From assembly GCA_032718475.1 (NCBI GenBank), contig JAUCBJ010000988.1, positions 1-37,790 of the forward strand: a DNA stretch of 37,790 nt, written 5' to 3'. Under the pieces are notes generated by a model that had not been told where the DNA came from, did no database searches, and saw only the letters and a list, made by a program, of their open reading frames with translations. Every line of letters begins with the position of its first letter. Position 1 is the first letter of the stretch. Below are positions 27,926 through 37,790 of this stretch, one piece after another. The stretch comes from Nemertoderma westbladi (lineage: Eukaryota; Xenacoelomorpha; Nemertodermatida; Nemertodermatidae). Made by a program: the position numbers and the translations under genes.

Positions 27926-28345
27926 TTAGAGCGAAATTCAAACTGTATTCTACTAGTAATAGTACTAAGCACCGTATAAACTTGTCGCCCACTGATATTT
28001 ATTTATTTATTTTATTATTTTTTATTATATCATATTAATATTTTACCCCAATGCTGTGTAAGTTTTAAATTAATCTTAAGATTAAGAAATACAATCATTT
28101 ACTTTGAATTTTTGTTAATAAAATACATGTATTATAGATTCAGGCTTATATAGAATAATGTTTTGTATAACTTTGATATGACATAGCTGACTTTTTTATA
28201 ATTATGTCTATTTAGATTAGTACAGTATATAAGATTAAAGGTAAGTTGAATTCAGTTAGTTATTTAACAAACAAGTTAATACACTAATAATTTAGAATTT
28301 ATTATGGAAACTGAAGCAGAGTGGCTGAACCTATTAAATAATAGG

Positions 28346-28930
28346 GTTTTCTAGGTCGCTGATCACGATAAAACTTGTTAAAAATATTTTTTGGAAAAGC
28401 AACCATCATTTTTTGTGCTATTTTGGTCCTCCAGTATGAAAAGTACAAGTAAAAAAATGTCAAAATAAAAAAATTTGTGTTTGGTTTGATAATTCTGAAC
28501 GTACGTGTTTTCGAGGTCGCTGATTACGATGAAACTAGTTATAAATATTTCTGGTAATGCAAACCCACTTTTGGTGCTATTCTAGTGCCCTAGAACGAAA
28601 ATTACAAGTCAAATTACAATTTCAAATTATGCCTTTGGTTTGGTAATTCTGAAGCTATACCGGTTTTCAAGGTAGCTGATTACGATACAACACGATACAA
28701 ATCATTCGTCGTAACGCAACTGTCAATTTGGTGCTTGTCTGGTGGGACGAAAATTACAAGTAGGAAACATTTCAAATTGCAAAAAGCGAATTTGGTTGGT
28801 TAATACGATATTTTTGAGTGTCATATTCGTGATCAGTGTCCCAGAAAACCCATAATGTCTAAAATTCAGGTTGATTTGGTAATGATTTTTGGTTATCAAA
28901 CTTTTGCTACTTGTATTTTTCGTGCCGCAC
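28346..28930. repeat. degenerate ~155-160-bp tandem repeat, about four units
   Basis: Related segments start near 28346 (CTAGGTCGCTGATCACGAT), 28508 (CGAGGTCGCTGATTACGAT), 28665 (CAAGGTAGCTGATTACGAT) and 28812 (GAGTGTCATATTCGTGATC, weakest). Each is followed at a similar distance by TTTTGGTGCTATT- and AAAATTACAAGT-like blocks. The units are diverged but collinear. They end where the inverted-repeat structure begins, so they may be its outer part on this side. Confidence 0.6.
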
Positions 28931-29394
28931 ATTGACACATGTGTTTCAGGTGCATAACAATATGTTATATAGTCAACATTCATGATCACAAGCGAAGTCA
29001 TTTTTATATTGTTACCATAACAACCGCATATTTTATTATTTATGTATTTCCAATATCGTTTTGGTATTTTATTCGCCTTAGAGGTTAATAATTTAAGGAT
29101 TTTTGATATTTAAAAGTATATGGCGTCTTCTGTAGCTATTCTATTTGACAAAGTCATGTTTGATGGTCATAGCAACGGGAATTTTCCCCCTAATACGGGA
29201 ATAACTGTTGGGTTTCCCAAAATTTTTTAAATAGTGCAGTTCAGTCAAATTTTAAAATATGGGACGTATATCAAATCACTAAAATATATTTTAATTTACT
29301 TTATGGTCTTAGCAACGAAAGTTTACCATAGCAACCGGGGGTTTTTCTTAAGAACATTGGATTTTTCATAGCATTAACATGTTTTTTTGCATAG

Positions 29395-29406
29395 GTTTTA
29401 TATAAT
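29395..29406. repeat. target-site duplication of truncated LINE, left
   Basis: GTTTTATATAAT, identical to 29878-29889. The homologous place in the other inverted arm (near 30911-30925) has one uninterrupted copy of the site. Confidence 0.8.
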
Positions 29407-29877
29407 GACATAGTACATGGCGTCTATCGCAGGGACAGTGAGAATGGACAAGGTGACTCCAACTGATCCAGCAGCAGCTTTAGCTGTGTCGTCAGGTTTG
29501 GCAGTAGTAGATGGGCTATCTTCATTCGTTTCCTTTGCTTACATGATGCCATCTACCCAGGGGGGGAGGCTTGAGCTTCTACGGAGCCACATTGCGGCGT
29601 TTCCTCGCCACAGACACACTGACAGGCGCTGGAATAGATGCCTGACGGCTTCGTTGGCAGGGATACTGCGACGGAGACTCTGCAGACGCCCAATCTCGGA
29701 GATGATTGAGGTGGAGTGGGAGTCCCAGCCCCCAAGAGCCTCAAGAGCCAAGGGGGTGAAGCCCACGCCTGAGGATCGGCACTCATCGAAGTGGGCGGCT
29801 AGCTTACGTTCACGTGCAACGGTAAGGGCATAGCCTGGGGTGGACGCAGGATATTTGATACATGATATTTGCATTCC
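29407..29877 (-). mobile_element. 5'-truncated LINE inserted in the left inverted arm
   Basis: A 471-bp, GC-richer block that is missing from the opposite arm and bracketed by a perfect 12-bp target-site duplication. On the minus strand it encodes the end of a protein: RERKLAAHFDECRSSGVGFT, PLALEALGGWDS and RHLFQRLSVCLWRGNAAMWL. From memory this resembles the C-terminal tail of LINE-type reverse-transcriptase ORFs common in aquatic invertebrates. A stop at about 29539 and a short 3' UTR follow. 5' truncation plus the duplication is typical of LINE insertion. Confidence 0.7.
29539..29850 (-). pseudogene. C-terminal fragment of a LINE reverse-transcriptase ORF
   Basis: About 100 residues with the pattern HFDECRS.GV.F.PLALEALGGW, then ISEIGRLQSLRR, then NEAVRHLFQRLSVCLWRGNA. 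The frame is intact to its natural stop, so the insertion is fairly young. The reverse-transcriptase core is missing. The family is different from both other LINEs in the window. Confidence 0.55.
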
Positions 29878-29889
29878 GTTTTATATAAT
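29878..29889. repeat. target-site duplication of truncated LINE, right
   Basis: GTTTTATATAAT, matching 29395-29406. Confidence 0.8.
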
Positions 29890-30120
29890 TGAAGCAAGTT
29901 ATCTGTAGTGATGGCATATTTTGTATAACAATCATAATTTTTGCATAGCAATGGCTACTTTAGCTTAGAAACGACTTGTTTTCATTGTACAACGGTCTTT
30001 TCACATCTAAAACATATTTTATACAGAACATAAAAGGTGAGTTTTACAGTGGCAATCAACTATGTATTTGTTTTTTCATAGCAACGGTAAGTTTATCCTT
30101 AGCAACGGCAAAGATCATAG

Positions 30121-30560
30121 ACCAATACGACGGGTCAATAAAGATTCCTCAGTCCCATTATCCAGTAACTGGGCAAGTTTTATACCCTTGGGTGAGAATA
30201 AGCTTGACTTGTCTGAGCTATTAACTGAAAACATAATATGTCGAGCTCCTGTAAGCAAGGTACTTGTAGTAGCAGGAGGTCTTCGTGATATAATTATCAC
30301 AGATCATCTGATAGAGATTTAGAAGTATCTTCACTGCAAGGAAATCATGAAGAGGTAGACACTCGTATAGTATTGCACTGCCTGAACATTGATGCAGATT
30401 CTATAGTGGAATCGTCTAGAGATACAGATGTTCTTGTGTTACTCAAAGCCCACTACAGTAAAATGACATGTGCTCAGTTATGGCTGAAGTCAGGGACTTC
30501 AAAGAAGCCACGTTATATTCCAGCGCACAAAATTTATAAAAGATTATCTCGTGATCTAGT
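30121..30560 (+). pseudogene. fragment of a multicopy invertebrate protein with EEADTR/DTDV-type motifs
   Basis: In the centre of the inverted-repeat element. Frame 2 (30121-30322) reads RPIRRVNKDSSVPLSSNW, IPLGENKLDLSELLTENI and KVLVVAGGLRDI. Frame 1 (about 30325-30560) continues GNHEEVDTRIVLHCLNIDAD, SRDTDVLVLLKAHYSKM, LWLKSGTSKKPRYIPAHKIY. A frameshift near 30322 separates them. From memory this collinear set of motifs (RPIRR, ENK.DL...L, HEEADTR, SRDTDVL, SGT.KK..YIP) belongs to a large uncharacterised protein family found in many copies in aquatic invertebrate genomes. I know of no assigned function. It is a broken internal fragment. Confidence 0.55.
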
Positions 30561-31359
30561 ATCTAGTTGCTATAGAAAACTCGCCACAAGGTGGTGTTAC
30601 TACTTGGGATTCCTTGAAAACTAGTTGTTACCATGTAAAAACATTCCGTTGCTAAGGTAAACTCGTCATTACTATACAAACGTCGCCGTTGCTTAGGATT
30701 AACTTACCGTTGCTATGGAAAAAACAAATACATAGTTGATTATTGCCACTGTAAAACTCACCTTTTATGTTCTGTATAAAATATGTTTTTGTAGTGAAAA
30801 GACCGCTGTTACAATGAAAAAACGTCGTTGCTAAGCTAAAGTAGCCGTTGCTATGCAAAAATTATCATTGTTATACAAAACATGCCATCACTACAGATAA
30901 CTTGCTTCTCTTATTTAAAACCTATGCAAAAATGTTCTTATGAAAAACCCCCGGTTGCTATGGTAAACTTTCGTTGCTAAGAAAATAAAGTAAATTAAAA
31001 TATATTTTAGTGATTTGGTATACGTCCCATATTTTAAAATTTGTCTGAACTGCACTATTTAAAAAATTTTGGGAAACCCAACAGTTATTCCCGTATTAGG
31101 AGGAAAACTCCCGTTGCTATGACAATAAAACATCACTTTGTCAAATAGAATAACTACAGAAGACCCCATATTATTTTAAATATCAAAAATCCTTAAATTA
31201 TTAACCTCTAAGGCGAATAAAATACCATAACGATATTGGAAATACATAAATAATAAAATATGTCCGTTGCTATGGTAACAATAGAATAATGACTTCGCTT
31301 GTGATCATGAATGTTGACCCTATAACATATTGTTATGCATCTGAAACACATATGACATG

Positions 31360-33433
31360 TTTCTGACGGATATTCTACATATTACGAAATGATTCCCGTT
31401 GCTATGGTAATAAGAAAAGACAAGCTGCGTCGGTAAATAATTGTCTTGGGTTATGAACATGTAAGGTAATTGACCCTAAATTGATTTCTATTTAAACTGA
31501 TAGTAACTATATGTAAAGTGATGAAACATTGCACAAGGTTATTTTTTGCTAGTTTCCATGGATACATGGCAACTTCTAATCGATTTTTATGGCGCCACCA
31601 TTAAAATTATAGAGGTTCATATTTACAATATATTTGGAATGTTTCATGATTTTAGCCCAAGGGGAACACGTATTTGGCAATAGTTTAGAAAACTATTGAT
31701 ATTTGCAAAAATTCACCTAAATTTGGAGTAAAAACGACATTTGAAGACGTATATCGAACAGTTGTCATGCTAACTGGGTTCTAAAATGTACCTCAATGGA
31801 TTCTCTGATGCCGGTTTAGGGGGGGGGGGGGGGTAGGACAAGGTTAGAATTATGTAGAGTCAATAGAAAGTGGTGTTTTGCAAATGACCTCCTGTTGCCA
31901 TGGTGAAACGGGACCCAAAAATTCACAATTGAGCTTGGCATCAGACGGATTCGGAATCAGCACACTCGATTTAGCTAAAAACCGTTGGATGCCAGCCAAT
32001 ACCCAAATTTGCCTTCGCCATCACTTTCTAGGCGTATTTTCAGGATTTGGGACCAGACTATATTGGAAACAAAGTGAATTATAACTTTGATAAATAAAAT
32101 TAATAACAATTCTAAATCTCTTGGAAACATAATTAATAAAAATTCCAGAACTTATTAAATATTACACGAAAATTACGCTAAACCGACAAACTTTGACACA
32201 CAATTTCAACTGTTCCTACATTTATCACATTTCTAACGATAATTCCCACCGTGCATACCCGGTACTCATATTCATATTGGAGAAATCGTTTTTAACAGGC
32301 TCTATGGACCCAAAGAATACTTTTTCCATTACTTTTGGGGGGGGGGGGGGGGGGGGCTTGTAACAGCGTTGAAAGGCGGGACCGCAATCTACCTCGCGTC
32401 GCTTGCTGCTCAACGACAGTAAACAACGATTTACCAACCACACAATTACCAAAACTTTTGAATAAAGTCGATCGCTGAGTCTTCCACGTACAGTTCAGTC
32501 ATCGAAACGAGAATTATATAAAAGCAGGTTACATCGCTCAAACTATAGATGAAATCAGGTTTCCAGAATGTTATAATTATAATTCAACACATCACTATAT
32601 TTAAGCCTTGTTGAACTTTAAGTCACTTATTTCTACGAACTTTCAAATTATTCATTAGTACCATCTGCTCATCTATCAGCAATTTCTCAATTCTCAATTC
32701 TTCTTGAGAAGCATTTTGTACTAGCTAGAATATCTTTACTATTTAGCTAGTTTTATTTGAAAGTAATTTTTGTTTTTTTGAAACATTTTTAGATGAAATG
32801 GTATTACTATGTTATGGTATTGCCAAATAGAACTATATATTTATTATTCACATTGTCGTTTTATATATTCTTTTTTGGTGCAATTTATTAAATTTATATT
32901 TCACTACGACCAGACACACTGACCGACTAACGCACAACAACAACGAAATTTAATTGATCAGAATGCTCACGTTTTCCCATCCGAAACAATTCAGAATTCG
33001 ACAGCTGCCAATATCAACCTTTCCAGCAATAGTATATATTATGTATTATTAAGTATTTATTAAGTATTTATATTGTTAATATATTATATTATAAAATTAC
33101 AATCTCTTTAGTATAAATTCCTTTCAATAATTATGAAACACTTTATTTATTCTTACATCACTTGTGGCAGTTGGCTACGGTTTGAGTTGCCACAGTTCTT
33201 ATTCAGATGAAAATATGGAAATATGGACAGATGAATGCGTACGATGTGTTGTAAGTCTTCAGCAATAAATATTAGACTTTCGGTACAAGTGTAGTAGTAT
33301 GGAAGGGGACAGACATGATGGATTAGGTTTAATATGGGCCGATCCACTAACTACAACTAATAAAATCGGCAATTGTCCGGTCACGCCCGGATGATCAAGG
33401 GTATCAGTAGGGTTGGTGCGCGAAAAAATTGTT
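31360..33433. other. non-coding sequence with two poly(G) runs
   Basis: AT-rich. Poly(G) runs of 15 (31819-31833) and 20 (32337-32356). CCATGG-centred motifs like those in the inverted-repeat element occur at about 31557 and 31896. Small ORFs show no motif. The block from about 31500 to 32080 may be an old element, but no second copy was seen in the window. Confidence 0.4.
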
Positions 33434-34770
33434 GGGCTAGAAACAATCGAATAAGGGGTGACAAGGTTCCCTGAATCGAGTGGCGGCGTGTGTGATTTTT
33501 GTAAAAACATGAAGAATCGGTCGAAATGGCGGGTTTAAGTATAAGTAAGCCTGGGAAGCCAATTTTGAAAATCGGCTGTGATTGGCTGTTACATATTTGA
33601 CATCATGTCACTTAGCAGTGCTCAGATAATTTCTTATATTGTTTTCTATGGGTTGATTTTCGATCGATTTAAATACACATTTAATCTACATAATATTAAG
33701 GTTCAATAATTTTTGTGCACAATAAAGTCAATTGATTAAGATTAATTAAGAAAACAATATGAACAATGTGAAATAAATTCGAAATATAATTTTAGCTTTA
33801 GACAAATGTTTGATTTACAAATTGTATAATTAATATTATTACAAAATTGATTGCATAAGTTATACTGTATCAATGTAACTTTAATATATATACCAGTCAC
33901 CACAAAAGTTTAAGCAAAGGCTGACTGACTAAAGGTCATTCAACAATATTTAATGTTTAAAGTTTAGAGTTTAATGATTGTCAATTAATGAGTTCATCAA
34001 TAATTTGATATGTTTCGCTCTACAATCATTTCTCACCTGGCTTATATCAATTGAAATCGGAGAGTCAAGCGCGTCATTTAACACTACAAACAATTATAAA
34101 TAATACTGTTTGCAATTTTGCACACTTGGTAGATTGCCTGACCCTGTATGCAAGAACTAATCAACTCAGCCCTAGCCACCTATTGCATTGCAGTATCGGA
34201 GTAGGCCTATTGCTTTATTGTTGCCTAAGTTCATAACGTTGAGTAAACCTACCGCTGTACAACTCTTACGCTACCGGTGACTGGTACACATTTCAACTTA
34301 ATGAACTTAAAGCTGCAATACAGCAATACTAAGATACTGCAATGCAATAGGTGGATAGGGCTGAGTGGTTCAGTACTATTAGCATACCGGTCAGGCAAAC
34401 TGCGAGTTTATAATTGTGAATTGATTCATTTTATCAATATTATTTTCATCATCATGAATTTAATTAATTGTAGTGCTAAAATACGCGCAAGACACTCTGT
34501 TTTCACATGTGATGAAATGATTGAGATTAAATATTTGAATGGATCCAAAATCACCCTCCATAGAAAACCATATAAGAAATTGTCTGAGCACTGTGTAGTG
34601 ACGTCAAATATGTAGAAGCTAATCACAGCCGATTTTCAAAATCATTTTGACTTCCCGCGCTTACTTAAACCAACCATTTCGAACGTTTCCTCGTGATTTT
34701 ATTAAAAACACACCCCGCCACTCGATTCAGGGCACCTCGTTACCCCTTATACCTCTCGCAAGTAGGCCCA
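33434..34770. mobile_element. 1.3-kb foldback element, asymmetric long inverted arms
   Basis: Left arm 33434-34243 and right arm 34292-34770 are reverse complements in blocks. Outer blocks are ATAAGGGGTGAC, CCCTGAATCGAGTGGCGG and AAAATCGGCTGTGATT. Inner blocks are AGTGCTCAGA.AATTTCTTAT, CACCTATTGCATTGCAGTAT and TAAGTTCATAACGTTGA. The loop is ~48 bases. The left arm is ~330 bp longer, so the right arm has lost an inner part, or the left gained one. No coding potential. It is a foldback or MITE-type element; the family is unknown and no other copy was seen here. Confidence 0.75.
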
Positions 34771-35480
34771 TTAATCATTATTCGTTCTTTGGGATGTGAA
34801 AGGATTTTCAATATATTATAATATTAAATATGTAATCATTTGTTTCAAAAATATCAATATTTATTTAGTTTCAACATCGTCAATAGAATCAAAATATTTA
34901 TATTAAAATTTATGTAACATTACAGAACATAGTTTTTATAATAGTTTTTCTTATAGTGTTATTGATTGTTTGAAAATCAAGATGTTCAGAATAAATTTAA
35001 ATTACATTATTTGAACGTTACAAATTGGTTGGTAACATTATTTCAACGTTTCAAATTGATTAGAAACTGAATTGGGGTTGGGGGGTGTACACACCAAATT
35101 TTATACTTCCAAGTTTTTGCTAATTTTATTTGTGAAAATGTTCTCAAACATATAAAATATATTCAATTAAAATATTTTATAACGTTTTATATTTTTTATT
35201 TTCAAAATAAAATAGAGAATCCTAAAAAAATGTTCTCCTTTTTAAACAATAGAACATGCATTTCTGCATTTCCAATCGCTGATTTCTCAGGCTACCAAAG
35301 GGGGTCAGAACCTTGATGCGCATATAAATAAGACAATGAATGCTCGTATTTATGGATGTATATGTTACCACTATATGATTTCTGCTGACTGGAATTATTT
35401 ATTTTTGAAACACATTGTCACCTATATTGTGATCTATGGTTGATTATAAAGCAATAAACACAATAAACGCAATAAATAGA
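34771..35480. other. AT-rich non-coding sequence
   Basis: No gene or repeat recognised apart from a short TTTATTG-type tandem stretch (35455-35478), which abuts the 3' end of the truncated LINE copy and may be its tail. Confidence 0.4.
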
Positions 35481-37113
35481 ATGCTGTGCCGGCTTGACGA
35501 CAAAATTGAGCCACCACAAATCCGTATCACCCATGACATTTGCTAGATCATCCGAATCTGATCATCTCGAGACCAGTGTCCTTTAAGATGCGTCTCAAGA
35601 AAGTCATGGGCTGTCCACCATGCTTATTCACTCCATGAGGTTGCCAAAGAACAAGATTATGCACTGACTGGTCCACACGGCGAAAGCAATGTCCTGCAAA
35701 GCGGAGGCGGGTTTGTTCTAGTGTCAAGCCTGGGGGAACCAATGAGACACCTCCAATGTTATATAGTGTCTGGTTGGAGATGTGTGGATTGTACTTGACA
35801 CAGTGAACCCGGCGTAGAATTCTTGTGAATGTTCCATCCAGAGATTTGGTATCCTCAGCAGTTAGAGCCCAGCATGGACTCCCATAGAGGAGTACTGGAA
35901 CTACTGCTGCTCTAAATAATCGGACCTTAAGTTTCCGATTAATTATATGTGACTTCCAAATCCTGGAAAGCCTATTCAAGGCTGCCCATGCCTTTCCCTT
36001 GCGTATTCGAAGGTCTTCACCTGACCTCCGGATCCATGAACTCAGGTGACAGAAGTCGCCCACATGCTCAAGCATACCATCCTTTGAGCTTATGCTCATC
36101 CGATCAGAGACTTGCTGAGAACTTTCAAAGTTAACTGTCTAAATTTTAGTCTTTCCGGAGTTAATAAAAAGACCAACACTAGAAGCAACATGTTCTAATG
36201 AGTTGAGGAGCCGTTGGGCTCCCTCTAGTGATTCTGAGAGTACTCCTAAGTCATCAGCATGGCCTAGATCAGTTAGGTATTTTGCAGGATTTCCTCGACT
36301 TCTGGAGCCAGTAGGTGGATTTACCATCACCCCATCCTCATTATGATGATCTAAGGACATGCGTAGAACATAGTCAACCACAATTATGAACAAGAATGGT
36401 GCAAGTGTGTCTCCCTGGAGGACGCCCCATAACACTTCAAATGGTTCTGTGTCACCGCCAACAGTAGACACAAATGTTGTCGAACCATCGTATACTGATC
36501 TGATTGCTGCAATAATTTCATCAGGAATCCCATATAATGAAAGTATGCTGAACATACGTGAGCGAGAGACTGAATCAAAGGCCTTGAAGAAGTCAACCAA
36601 GATAACAGCCAGATGCCTGTCTTTCTTTTTTAATCACTCTCTTCAATTATCCTTCTAAGTACCAAAATGGGCTCCATGGTCTCACAACCTTTAAGGAACC
36701 CATTCTGATTTCCACGGAGCAGTCTCTGAATGATGGGATCCCTGATGCGATTTAATATAATTATATTGTATAGCTTTGTAGCAATCGAGATCAATGAGAT
36801 TCCCTGAAAAGAACCATAGAGTGTTAGGTTGCCCTTCTTGGGAACTGGCACCAACTTATTTGTTTTCATTTCTTGTGGGACTCTTGTTGTTTGGTACATG
36901 TCTACTATGATGGGATAGATGAGCTTTAAACACTCAGGTATTTTAAAAGACCTCAGGGGGAACACCATCTACTCCACTGGCACGATTGGTCTTAATGCTC
37001 TTTGCAGCAGCCTTCACTTCTGCAAAGGAGATATCGCCAATGGGAATATCTGGGAGTACAGACTCAGACACTTTTACTTTTATAAAGTTATCGGACAATA
37101 CCCTGTCATTGAG
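35481..37113 (-). pseudogene. 5'-truncated, broken second copy of the RTE-like LINE
   Basis: On the minus strand this copy corresponds to about 10682-12302 of the plus-strand LINE, and is very similar to it at DNA level. It carries the RT from SGVDGVPP onward: VPVPKKGNLTLYGSFQGISL, VDFFKAFDSVSRSRMF, GVLQGDTLAPFLF and so on. Damage: one extra T near 36945 (frameshift); a small change near 36630 (frameshift); FADD changed to HADD near 36260; a TAG in place of the Leu codon after SGKTKI (36139-36141); and an insertion near 35560. Its 5' end is truncated, and the 3' UTR with the TAG tail is missing or replaced. It cannot be active. Confidence 0.85.
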
Positions 37114-37790
37114 TTAAATACACTGCATTCCGGGACATGGCTTATTGGTTTTATTTATGTATTTACAGAGGTTTAAAGTTTTGACCTCGAAAAGACCAAG
37201 TTCTGGGTTGGTGACACATTTTCAAAATGCTTGTAGCAATTTACGTTATAGCAGTATAATCATGTAAAAAATAAAATTTGAGATTGCAAGAAATTTGACA
37301 TACAGAATGACCTCTATTTTCTGGAAAAGGAAACTTATTGCAAGGATTAAGGATTTAGAATAATATATAATTATGAGAATAAATTAATTAATGGTTGTGA
37401 TTAAGTGCCATATTATTGAATGCTTTTAAGAAATCCATGAACTAGTTGCAAAGACATAGACGTTTAATATATGAATTGAATAGGCCTAATGTTAGCACTT
37501 TATGCTTTCTGTTGGCCGGTATTATTCATTTCAGAAACTCATAATCACTTCTTGTGATCTCGGCTTGATTAATAATCAATTTATTTCAATTTTAGTTATA
37601 AAGCGCTAACATCTGCTATGCAATAATTATACAACAAAATTAGCCTTAAAGAGCTAACGTTTAGAATATGTCTTATGGAGAAACTCTATAGTGCTAACAG
37701 TTAGCACTTTACCTTTTTCAATAATTCTGAATCTGGTCGCTAAGGGGCAGTTGTTAAAATTTGTTGCTATTTGATGTTTTTAATTTGTGC
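37114..37790. other. AT-rich non-coding sequence with GCTAAC motifs
   Basis: No exon recognised. GCTAAC or its complement GTTAGC recurs (near 37491, 37605, 37654, 37693 and 37700). One perfect palindrome, AGTGCTAAC-A-GTTAGCACT, lies at 37690-37708. Confidence 0.4.

Larger units (their letters stand above)
28931..31359. mobile_element. 2.4-kb long-inverted-repeat element
   Basis: The left arm (28931-30112, containing a later 483-bp insertion) and right arm (30683-31359) are reverse complements over their whole length. Without the insertion they are ~700 and ~677 bp. Matched pairs include GTGTTTCAGGTGCATAACA with its complement near 31332-31348, the TATTTATGTATTTCCAATATCG block, and GGTGAGTTTTACAGTGGCAA. 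The arms differ by scattered substitutions and small indels. The ~570-bp centre carries a gene fragment. It is probably a non-autonomous DNA transposon with long inverted ends, or an inverted duplication around a captured fragment. No transposase seen. Confidence 0.75.

Noticed and set aside
29417-29833. 138-residue plus-strand ORF
   Set aside because: Antisense of the truncated LINE fragment; the minus strand has the recognisable HFDECRS and RHLFQRLS motifs and a 3' UTR.
34277-34615. 112-residue plus-strand ORF in the foldback element
   Set aside because: It spans the loop and right arm of an inverted repeat; no motif and not preserved in the left arm.

Overview
This is a stretch of animal (metazoan) nuclear DNA, AT-rich and intron-rich. 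It carries parts of two host genes buried in many generations of transposable elements. The host genes (a receptor-type guanylate cyclase and a GLIS-type zinc-finger factor), the tRNA-derived SINEs and the non-LTR retrotransposons all point to an animal, most likely an aquatic invertebrate. I cannot name the species from sequence alone. Long poly(G)/poly(C) runs (15-24 bases) recur.

Layout. (1) 0.77-13.5 kb, plus strand: seven exons of a receptor guanylate cyclase, running from the juxtamembrane/transmembrane exon through most of the kinase-homology domain (donor and acceptor sites legible, frames and phases join). The cyclase catalytic exons were not found downstream. Its introns hold a tRNA-derived SINE with a 14-bp target-site duplication, a GC-rich unclassified repeat, two foldback elements with poly(C) at or near the loop, an 86-bp minisatellite that has amplified the 3' half of one exon together with its splice donor, a nearly full-length but broken RTE-like LINE, and two hairpin elements. 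(2) About 14.65-24.2 kb, minus strand: a roughly 9.5-kb LINE-type retrotransposon. It has an intact 1,056-residue endonuclease/reverse-transcriptase ORF2. Upstream lies an unusual, very long ORF1 region with 25 tandem 15-residue repeats, a 49-residue repeat array, a Ulp1/SENP-like (C48) cysteine-peptidase domain, a coiled coil and an RRM-like domain. A few small indels split the ORF1 region. (3) 24.26-26.2 kb, minus strand: four exons of a GLIS-family zinc-finger gene with plausible splice sites, but with an in-frame stop in one finger and a lost zinc-binding cysteine in another. A second SINE copy sits in one of its introns. (4) 28.3-31.4 kb: a degenerate tandem repeat, then a 2.4-kb inverted-repeat structure with ~0.7-kb arms. 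Its centre carries a fragment of a multicopy-type protein gene, and its left arm was later hit by a 5'-truncated LINE with a 12-bp target-site duplication. (5) 33.4-34.8 kb: a second long foldback element. (6) 35.5-37.1 kb, minus strand: a 5'-truncated, broken second copy of the RTE-like LINE.

The most interesting items are the protease-bearing, repeat-rich ORF1 of the large LINE, the exon-plus-donor minisatellite inside the guanylate cyclase gene, and the decayed GLIS zinc-finger cassette. All functional calls come from reading motifs by eye; no database search or alignment program was run.
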